NCBI GenBank assembly: GCA_958295865.1
Contig: CATQHF010000001.1
Span: forward strand, 372,001-436,000
Origin: an uncultured Dehalococcoidia bacterium
GTDB lineage: Bacteria; Chloroflexota; Dehalococcoidia; Lucifugimonadales; JADFKI01
Reading direction: 5' to 3'
DNA: 64,000 nucleotides
This document shows positions 58,649 to 64,000 of the stretch, piece by piece. Under the pieces are notes generated by a model. The model was not told where the DNA came from. It ran no database searches and saw only the letters and a program-made list of their open reading frames with translations. A program made the position numbers and the translations under genes. Numbering within the stretch: the first letter of the stretch is position 1; every line of letters starts with the position of its first letter.

Positions 58649-59308
58649 TTATTGGCGGCTAAATTTGCTTCGCATTTCTTCGGCGACGCGGCGGCGGAGT
58701 TGGCCTATGTCGCGGCGGAGCATCTCGGATTCGGATTCGAGGCGCATGGCGGTGGTGGGCTGCTCCAAAAGCGCCTGCTTTTCGGATAGGTCTATGAGCA
58801 GGGTCTCGGCGATGTAGTAGGAGAGCGCGGCGGGGTCGCTGGATGCGCGCGCGCGGCTGCTCCAGCCGCCTTGCAGTCCGGTTATGAGGCTAATGTACTC
58901 ATCGAGCTGCTGGCGGATGGCTTCGGATTGCGGCTGTGCGTCGTCGCTGTCGGAGTCGGGCAGGACGGACACATCGCCGATTAGGTAGGGGCGATGGCGC
59001 GTGATGGCGTTAATCTTGAAGCGTCTGCCGCCGGTGACGGCGACGAAGTAGCGGTCGCCGCGAATTTCGTTGACCTGCGTGATGTGGGCGACTGTGCCGA
59101 TGGGATGGGGTATGGCGGGGCTGCCGACCTCGTCGCCGGACTTGATGAGCACGATTCCGAAGCGCGAGTCGTCGTCGAGGCAGTCTCGCAGCAGGCGCTT
59201 GTAGCGCTCCTCGAATATCTGGAGCGGCAGCGCGGCGCCGGGGAACAGCACCGTGTTCAGGGGGAACAAGGGCAGTTGTCGTCGTTGTGGCAGTTCGGGT
59301 GGCATCAT
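58649..59308 (-). CDS. Lon-protease-like substrate-binding domain protein
   Basis: 219 residues from ATG 59308 (a second ATG at 59305). It is the LON N-terminal domain alone: RQLPLFPLNTVLFPGAALPL, QIFEERYKRLLRDCLDDDSR, FGIVLIKSGDEVG and GTVAHITQVNEI, then DRYFVAVTGGRRFKI. No ATPase or protease domain is present. Such proteins are adaptors of unknown partner. C-terminal 40 residues form a helix. It overlaps the stop of the truncated NYN gene by 4 bp (ATGA), so they are co-translated. Confidence 0.88.
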   Translation of the reverse strand: MMPPELPQRRQLPLFPLNTVLFPGAALPLQIFEERYKRLLRDCLDDDSRFGIVLIKSGDEVGSPAIPHPIGTVAHITQVNEIRGDRYFVAVTGGRRFKINAITRHRPYLIGDVSVLPDSDSDDAQPQSEAIRQQLDEYISLITGLQGGWSSRARASSDPAALSYYIAETLLIDLSEKQALLEQPTTAMRLESESEMLRRDIGQLRRRVAEEMRSKFSRQ

Positions 59309-59631
59309 GGGGTAGAGTATAAACGGAACGGGGGCGGGGGACAAGCGGGGGGGCGGCGACGCCACACATTGCCCGTCTTGAAATGCCCGTAGTGGATGCT
59401 CAAGTTCGGAATGATTCGCAAGGCGCGGAGATAGAGAAGTTGACGGTGCTGTTGTAGCGGATTATTGGAACGCTGGTCAACAATTGCGGTGAAGTATCTT
59501 ATACGGTTTATCTGATGAGCAGGCAGTAACGATTGGCTCAGATTGGCGAGGTCGAGCCACTTGTATTGAGGCGACCGTCTGAGGGCGCGGTAGTACAGGT
59601 TGAAGCCGTCGATGTACACATTGGTAATCAT
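59305..59631 (-). CDS. NYN-domain protein, C-terminally truncated
   Basis: 108 residues from ATG 59631. The start MITNVYIDGFNLYYRALRRS contains the first active-site Asp (D8) of NYN/PIN-like nucleases, and NRIRYFTAIVDQRSNNPLQQ follows. After about residue 88 (HFKTGNVW) the protein becomes Pro/Arg-rich and unrelated, and it ends where the Lon-domain gene begins; the remaining acidic residues of the NYN active site are missing. It appears truncated by a deletion that fused it to the next gene. It is probably not an active nuclease. Confidence 0.65.
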   Translation of the reverse strand: MITNVYIDGFNLYYRALRRSPQYKWLDLANLSQSLLPAHQINRIRYFTAIVDQRSNNPLQQHRQLLYLRALRIIPNLSIHYGHFKTGNVWRRRPPACPPPPFRLYSTP

Positions 59632-59660
59632 AGGAAGTCTTGTACTGCAATGACGAATAT

Positions 59661-59693
59661 AAAAACAGAGGCTATCTCGCAAGAGATAGCCTC
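59661..59693 (-). terminator. Minus-strand intrinsic terminator or leader hairpin
   Basis: gaggctatctc (59668-59678) pairs with gagatagcctc (59683-59693), an 11-bp stem with a 4-nt loop. On the minus strand it is followed by tgttttt. It lies 30 bp upstream of the NYN gene, so it could attenuate that gene. Confidence 0.65.
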
Positions 59694-59817
59694 GACCCTG
59701 CCATCGAATTGAACAGGGGGGGTTACATAGATATTACATAATTGCGCCGCGTGCGTCAAGCGCAGTTTCGGCGATGGGCGGGGCGTTGTTTGACATTGGG
59801 ACGGGGGCGTTGCTACC

Positions 59818-61122
59818 ATGAGGCTTGGCGCGCGCGTTGGCGCTAGTATGGGATGGAGTGTGCCGGCCTTGTCTAATGTAAAGAGCCTGCGCTGTCGGGA
59901 GTGCGGCAGCGATTATCCGGTCGAGCCGCAGTATGTCTGCGACTTCTGCTTTGGGCCGCTTGAGGTGAACTACGACTATGACGCGATAGCGCGGAATATC
60001 AGCCGAGCGGGTATCCAAAAGGGGCCGCTGACGATGTGGCGCTATCACGATTTGCTGCCGGTTGACGCGGCTATGGCGCTAGATATGGCGACGGGGTTCA
60101 CGCCGCTGACGCACGCCAAGAATCTGGGCAGGCTGCTGGGGCTGAACAGGCTGTATATCAAGAATGACAGCGTGAACCCGACATTCTCGTTCAAGGATCG
60201 CGTGGTGTCGGTGGCGTCGGCGAAGGCGCTGGAGTTCGAGTTCGACACGCTGGCGTGCGCCTCGACGGGCAACCTTGCCGGGTCGGTGTCGGCGCACGGC
60301 GCGAAGGCGGGGCTGAAGACGCTGGTGTTCTTCCCGTCAGACTTGGAGCGGGGCAAGATACTCGGCGCGGGGATATACGGGGCGACGCTTGTGGCGGTGG
60401 ATGGCACTTACGACCAGGTGAACCGCCTTTGCAGCGAGCTCGCGGACAACCATCGCTGGGCGTTCGTGAACATCAACATGCGCCCGTTCTACTCGGAGGG
60501 CAGCAAGACGCTGGCATACGAGGTCGCGGAGCAGCTGGGATGGCGCGCGCCGGATGTGTGCGTGGTGCCGGGCGCGTCGGGGTCGCTGTTCACGAAGATA
60601 TGGAAGGGGTTGAACGAGCTTGCGGACCTGTCGCTGATAGACTCGGCGGCGCATACGCGGATGCACATCGCGCAGGCTGAGGGGTGCTCGCCCATCGTAA
60701 CGGCTTATGATGAGGATACGCCGCATGTGCGCCCGGTAACGCCGGACACTATCGCAAAGTCGCTTGCCATCGGCAATCCGGCGGACGGGTTCTACTCCAT
60801 CCAGACTATCGAAAAGAGCGGCGGCAGCGCGGTCGCGGCGCCGGAGGACGAGATCGTGGAGGGCATCCAGCTGCTCGCGGAGACGGAGGGCATCTTCACG
60901 GAGACGGCGGGCGGCGTGGTGATTTCGGGGCTGCGGAAGCTCGCGCGGAGCGGGCAGGTGAAGCCTGACGACCTGACGGTGGCATATATCACGGGCAACG
61001 GCTTGAAGACGCAAGAGGTGGTCGAGCCTGTCATAGACCCGCTGTTCGTTACGCCCGACTACAACGACTTCATCAGCAGCATGGCAACGCGGGAAGAAAG
61101 AAATGGTAAGAGTAATGGCTAA
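59818..61122 (+). CDS. thrC: Threonine synthase
   Basis: 434 residues. An N-terminal zinc-ribbon (LRCRECGSDY, YVCDFCFGPLEV; four Cys) is followed by the PLP fold type II core. The PLP lysine lies in NPTFSFKDRVVSVAS (about 114-128). ASTGNLAGSVSAHGAKAGLK holds the phosphate loop, and VVPGASGSLFTKIWKGLNE and TGNGLKT follow. It makes threonine from O-phosphohomoserine. The zinc-ribbon form is common in archaea and some bacteria. An ATG at 59848 is an alternative start; TTGACA at 59788 would make 59818 lie in the -10 region. It begins an operon with NIL and MoaD-like genes. Confidence 0.9.
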   Translation: MRLGARVGASMGWSVPALSNVKSLRCRECGSDYPVEPQYVCDFCFGPLEVNYDYDAIARNISRAGIQKGPLTMWRYHDLLPVDAAMALDMATGFTPLTHAKNLGRLLGLNRLYIKNDSVNPTFSFKDRVVSVASAKALEFEFDTLACASTGNLAGSVSAHGAKAGLKTLVFFPSDLERGKILGAGIYGATLVAVDGTYDQVNRLCSELADNHRWAFVNINMRPFYSEGSKTLAYEVAEQLGWRAPDVCVVPGASGSLFTKIWKGLNELADLSLIDSAAHTRMHIAQAEGCSPIVTAYDEDTPHVRPVTPDTIAKSLAIGNPADGFYSIQTIEKSGGSAVAAPEDEIVEGIQLLAETEGIFTETAGGVVISGLRKLARSGQVKPDDLTVAYITGNGLKTQEVVEPVIDPLFVTPDYNDFISSMATREERNGKSNG

Positions 61123-61357
61123 GCGACGAGTCAGGTTCACCTTCCCTGAGACGCTGATAACGGAGCCTCTGATATACAATCTGGGGCGCAAGTTTGAGAT
61201 TGTGACGAACATTCGGCGCGCGAATGTGCAAGAGCGCCTGGGCTGGGTGGTGCTGGAGCTTGAGGGCGATGAGGATGAGATAGAGCGCGGGCTGGAGTGG
61301 ATGACGGAGGCGGGGGTGCGGGTCGATTCGATCCTGGGGGATCTCATCGAAGGCTGA
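61103..61357 (+). CDS. NIL-domain protein
   Basis: 84 residues; the NIL domain KRRVRFTFPETLITEPLIYN, VTNIRRANVQERLGWVVLEL, GDEDEIERGLEWMTEAG spans it. NIL domains bind small ligands such as methionine in transporter ATPases, and are also found with sulfur-incorporation enzymes. It overlaps thrC by 20 bp, so the start is 61103 or the ATG at 61115. Located between thrC and a MoaD-like carrier gene, it may belong to a sulfur or homocysteine/threonine branch. Confidence 0.85.
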   Translation: MVRVMAKRRVRFTFPETLITEPLIYNLGRKFEIVTNIRRANVQERLGWVVLELEGDEDEIERGLEWMTEAGVRVDSILGDLIEG

Positions 61358-61390
61358 AGTGAATAGATAACATCTTGGAGGAAACTCGAC

Positions 61391-61669
61391 ATGAGCATAT
61401 CGGTGCGAATACCGACACCGCTGCGGCGCGTAACGAATGGCGCGGACAAGGTTGATGTGGAAGGCAACACGCTTGAGGAGCTTATCGGCTCGCTGGACAG
61501 CCAGTATCCCGGCATCAGGGGGCGGCTGTGCGACGAAGAGGGCGAGCTTCGCAATTTCGTGAATGTGTATGTCAACGGCGAGGATGTGCGCTTCCTCGAT
61601 GGGCTAGGCACGGCGACTAAGAGCGGGGATGAGGTTAGCATCGTGCCCGCGGTCGCTGGCGGACGCTAA
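61391..61669 (+). CDS. MoaD/ThiS-type ubiquitin-like sulfur carrier
   Basis: 92 residues, beta-grasp fold: MSISVRIPTPLRRVTNGADK, LRNFVNVYVNGEDVRFLDGL, DEVSIVPAVAGG. The C-terminus is AVAGGR, with one residue after the usual GG, so either the Arg is removed or carrier activity differs. Such carriers form a C-terminal thiocarboxylate that donates sulfur. The Shine-Dalgarno ggaggaaa is at 61377-61384. It completes the thrC-NIL-MoaD operon, a combination seen in other bacteria and linked to sulfur amino acid synthesis. Confidence 0.88.
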   Translation: MSISVRIPTPLRRVTNGADKVDVEGNTLEELIGSLDSQYPGIRGRLCDEEGELRNFVNVYVNGEDVRFLDGLGTATKSGDEVSIVPAVAGGR

Positions 61670-61687
61670 CGGGCCGGGCAGAATTTT

Positions 61688-61800
61688 TAGGTTCTGTTGA
61701 CATTTCCGCCATTCCCGTGAAAACGGGAATCAGAGCCGCGAAACGGGGCGGATTTGCGCCCATTTGAAGCGCTGGCTTCCCGCTTTCGCAGGAATGACGG
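61688..61800. repeat. Type B repeat copy 8
   Basis: taggttctgttgacatttcc .. cccgtgaaaacgggaatcag .. tttgaagcgctggcttcccgc .. tttcgcaggaatgacgg, between convergent genes moaD-like and tgt. Confidence 0.8.
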
Positions 61801-61819
61801 GGTGAACTTCAAGTCGGTG

Positions 61820-62980
61820 TCAGCCTCGGTTGAATGAGGCGAGCCACTTTTGCTTTTGGTCGCGGCGTGTGCGCTCGTCGGGCGGGACGAAGCGGCTGTG
61901 GAATTCGCGGCGATAGTCGGCGAACTCGCCGGCTATGATGGCGGCGCGCATCTCTTCCATGAGGCGAAGGATGAAGCGCAGATTGTGTATCGTCGCCAAG
62001 CGGTATGCGAGCAGTTCCTTGGCGCGGAATAGGTGATGCACATACGCCGCCGAGAATGTGCGGCAGGTGTAGCAGTCGCAGCCCTCTTCGATGGGCGCGT
62101 ACTGCCGCTTGCAGCGCGCCGCCGTGATGTTCAGCCGTCCCGTTTTCACGAACAGCGAGCCGTTGCGCGCGATGCGGGTGGGCAGCACGCAGTCGAACAT
62201 GTCTATGCCGCGCGCGACGCATTCCACCAAGTCCTCAGGCGAGCCGACGCCCATCAGGTAGCGGGGCGCGTCGGTGGGCAGCATCGGCGCGGTCAGGCTT
62301 ACGGTGTCGTACATCGCCCGCTTGGATTCGCCGACGCTCAGCCCGCCTATGGAGTAGCCGGGGAAGCCGACGCCGGTGATGAACTGCGCGGACTTGCGGC
62401 GCAACTCCGGGAACAGCCCGCCCTGCACGATTCCGAAGAGCCGCTGGTCTGCGCGCGCGTGCGTCTCGACGCAGCGTAGCAGCCAGCGGTTGGTCTTGTC
62501 CACGGCGACGGCGACGGTATCCTCGTCGCTGTCGGCGGACGCGCAGATGTCCAAGGGCATGATGATGTCCGCGCCGAGCCGCTGCTGGTGCTGGATGGCG
62601 GCTTCGGGGCTGAATGTGTGCTCGCTGCCGTCTATGTGCGACTTGAAGATGATGGCGTCTTCGGTGATGCGACGGAGATGCTCTAGGCTGAAGCCCTGAA
62701 AGCCGCCGCTGTCGGTGAGGGTCGCGCCATCCCAGCGCATGAAGCCGTGCAGCCCGCCGAGGTCGTCCACGATGTCCACGCCGGGGCGCAGGTAGAGGTG
62801 GTAGGTATTGGCGAGCACGATGGTCGCGCCGATGTTCTGCAAGTCCGCGGAGTCGAGCGCCTTGACGGAGCCTTGCGTCGCGACGGGCATGAAGGCGGGC
62901 GTGGGCGCGTCGCCGTGCGGGGTGTGCAGCCTGCCGGCGCGGGCGTCGCCGTCGGTGTCGGTGAGTGTGAAGAAGGGCAT
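61820..62980 (-). CDS. tgt: Queuine tRNA-ribosyltransferase
   Basis: 386 residues, full length. The substrate-binding and catalytic features are present: LTDSGGFQGFSLEHL (about 91-105, Asp catalytic for base exchange), GIVQGGLFPELRRKS (about 188-202), PGYSIGGLSVGESK, FDCVLPTRIARNGSLF (about 253-268) and the zinc site in EEGCDCYTCRTFSAAYVHHL (about 298-317). It swaps guanine 34 of GUN-anticodon tRNAs for preQ1. No other queuosine gene is near. Confidence 0.96.
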   Translation of the reverse strand: MPFFTLTDTDGDARAGRLHTPHGDAPTPAFMPVATQGSVKALDSADLQNIGATIVLANTYHLYLRPGVDIVDDLGGLHGFMRWDGATLTDSGGFQGFSLEHLRRITEDAIIFKSHIDGSEHTFSPEAAIQHQQRLGADIIMPLDICASADSDEDTVAVAVDKTNRWLLRCVETHARADQRLFGIVQGGLFPELRRKSAQFITGVGFPGYSIGGLSVGESKRAMYDTVSLTAPMLPTDAPRYLMGVGSPEDLVECVARGIDMFDCVLPTRIARNGSLFVKTGRLNITAARCKRQYAPIEEGCDCYTCRTFSAAYVHHLFRAKELLAYRLATIHNLRFILRLMEEMRAAIIAGEFADYRREFHSRFVPPDERTRRDQKQKWLASFNRG

Positions 62981-63123
62981 GCGGGTATTTTACAGGTATG
63001 CCGCTATGAGCGCATCTCCTTGTAAGCGTCAAGACAATTCGCCGACATATCAAGCAGCCCTTCCAAGTCAAGAAACACCCTGTGCATCAACGCATAATAA
63101 CAATATCCGCGCATTCGTGAAAC

Positions 63124-63153
63124 TTGACACTAATTCACTTTTGCCACTACAAT
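63124..63153 (+). promoter_or_regulatory. Sigma-70 promoter of yceD-rpmF
   Basis: TTGACA at 63124-63129, 18-bp spacer, TACAAT at 63148-63153, about 45 bp before the yceD start. Confidence 0.75.
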
Positions 63154-63198
63154 AGATTGTTGACAGTCGGAAAATCTGCCTCTGCGGGGGTGCCTTGG

Positions 63199-63729
63199 AT
63201 GTACTTCAACGTCTCGCAGCTGCTGAAGGAATCGAGCGGCTCTGCCCGCGCATATAAGGTCAGCGACTTCGCCAGCGTGCAGGATGGCGCGCCTATGACG
63301 CCCATATCGGGCATGGTGAAGATGATGAGGACGGACGCGGGCATCTGGGTGAGCGCGCAGCTGACGACATACTTCGACTGCGAATGCAGCCGCTGTGTCA
63401 TCGAAATGGAACAGCCCGTTGATATGAGCATCGAGGAGGAGTATCTGCCGGAGATTGATGTTCACACGGGCGTCAGGCTGCACTTCCCCGACGCCATGTC
63501 GGAGAACTTTCACATCGACCACACGCACATTCTGGACATGAGCGAGGCAATCAGGCAGTATTTTGGCCTCAATATGCCCTTCAAACCCGTTTGCCGCGAC
63601 GGTTGCAAGGGATTATGCTTGACTTGCGGCGCTGACCTCAACGATACTTGCTGTTCATGCGACAAAATTGTCAGAGATCCGCGATGGGGCGCGCTGCTTG
63701 AGTTCGCCGCAGCGCAAGGGCGAAACTGA
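63199..63729 (+). CDS. yceD: YceD family protein (DUF177)
   Basis: 176 residues from ATG 63199; an in-frame TTG at 63124 is the -35 box, so the longer form is rejected. The family pattern is visible: TTYFDCECSRCVIEMEQPVD, EEEYLPEID and CRDGCKGLCLTCGADLND with C-x-C repeats likely binding zinc. YceD is needed for 23S rRNA processing or accumulation in some bacteria and is nearly always followed by rpmF, as here (18 bp). Confidence 0.9.
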   Translation: MYFNVSQLLKESSGSARAYKVSDFASVQDGAPMTPISGMVKMMRTDAGIWVSAQLTTYFDCECSRCVIEMEQPVDMSIEEEYLPEIDVHTGVRLHFPDAMSENFHIDHTHILDMSEAIRQYFGLNMPFKPVCRDGCKGLCLTCGADLNDTCCSCDKIVRDPRWGALLEFAAAQGRN

Positions 63730-63747
63730 TTAGAGTAAGGACGAAAA

Positions 63748-63933
63748 ATGCCACCGCTTCCAAAGAAAAAACACTCAAAGGGACGCCAGGGCGGACGCTC
63801 GGCGCACTTCGGCATGAAGCCGATGACGCTGGCGCAGTGTCCGCAGTGCCGCGCCGTGCGGCTGCCGCATCGCGCATGCTCCGCGTGCGGCTACTACAAC
63901 GGGCGCAGCGTCGCCACCGGCTCCGTAGATTAA
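63748..63933 (+). CDS. rpmF: 50S ribosomal protein L32
   Basis: 61 residues. MPPLPKKKHSKGRQGGRSAH and the zinc cluster CPQCRAVRLPHRACSACGYY (CxxC .. CxxC) identify L32 of the C+ (zinc-binding) type. It follows yceD in the standard order. A hairpin follows at 63945-63986. Confidence 0.96.
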   Translation: MPPLPKKKHSKGRQGGRSAHFGMKPMTLAQCPQCRAVRLPHRACSACGYYNGRSVATGSVD

Positions 63934-63944
63934 AACTGACCTGA

Positions 63945-63986
63945 TGGACAGGATGGAAAGTACCGCTTTTCAATGTATCCTGTCCA
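63945..63986 (+). terminator. Terminator-like hairpin after rpmF
   Basis: tggacaggat (63945-63954) pairs with atcctgtcca (63977-63986) over 10 bp with a 22-nt loop. It is a member of the aggat/atcct hairpin set seen at 26561 and 28829. Confidence 0.55.
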
Positions 63987-64000
63987 TTCCGTATATCGAA

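Noticed and set aside
59661..59693. tRNA-like stem near 59.7 kb
   Set aside because: Only one 11-bp stem with a T-run is present; no T-arm, anticodon arm or CCA region is found.
63124..63198. Longer yceD starting at TTG 63124
   Set aside because: That TTG is the -35 box of a good promoter; the ATG at 63199 matches the family start.

Overview
The window is high-GC bacterial chromosome with dense, mostly short operons and an unusually heavy load of short non-coding repeats. No rRNA or tRNA gene is visible, so the taxonomy is inference. Gene content (rpmH-rnpA-yidD-yidC-jag block, Uma2 arrays, a CRTAC1-type lipoprotein, family-5 peptide transporters, CaiB/BaiF transferase, SBP56, threonine synthase-NIL-MoaD) and the style of the hairpin repeats suggest a free-living or symbiotic Chloroflexota member, perhaps Dehalococcoidia/SAR202-like. 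I hold that at moderate confidence.

Layout. 1-3 kb: tandem Uma2 nuclease genes and an IS701-like insertion sequence sitting on gene debris. 3-10.6 kb: a fumarase/aspartase-superfamily lyase, a TcmP-DUF5131 pair, a TPP enzyme, a TIR-like protein with TPR proteins, and a HepT/MNT toxin-antitoxin pair. 10.7-12.1 kb: a TlpA-like redoxin with a lipoprotein. 12.8-17.1 kb: the conserved rpmH-rnpA-yidD-(PQQ-propeller lipoprotein)-yidC-jag locus with a clear sigma-70 promoter. 17.1-25.5 kb: AI-2E-family permease, gene fragments, SBP56, a membrane protein, a GH15 enzyme and several copies of a hairpin-rich mobile repeat. 25.5-35.6 kb: an NHL propeller protein and a complete peptide ABC transporter with two tandem duplicate binding proteins. 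35.8-41 kb: an MFS permease and a DNA-methylation island (type II restriction-modification pair plus two further methyltransferases). 41-46.5 kb: CRTAC1 lipoprotein, membrane protein, crotonase, PIG-L deacetylase. 46.5-49.7 kb: four tandem Uma2 genes followed by a membrane-anchored HNH protein. 49.7-58.3 kb: thioesterase, CoA transferase, dihydropyrimidinase-like hydrolase, an OsmC protein with in-frame TGA, aminotransferase, nucleoside transporter and a cobalamin-binding-type protein. 58.4-64 kb: HicB-like protein, truncated NYN protein, Lon-substrate-domain protein, thrC-NIL-MoaD operon, tgt, yceD and rpmF.

The most notable signals are: (1) an OsmC-family gene whose peroxidatic cysteine codon is an in-frame TGA, followed at the right distance by a hairpin with a GGU-type apex, which fits selenocysteine; (2) four tandem Uma2 genes that are nearly identical except for one segment of about 29 codons in which every copy differs; (3) a family of MITE-like elements with terminal inverted repeats, 7-bp target duplications and an internal hairpin module that varies in number and spacer; (4) an approximately 80-85 bp MITE sharing ends with the IS701-like element; (5) a concentration of nuclease, methyltransferase and toxin genes. 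Several gene remnants lie directly against repeats, so these elements appear to have helped break genes here.
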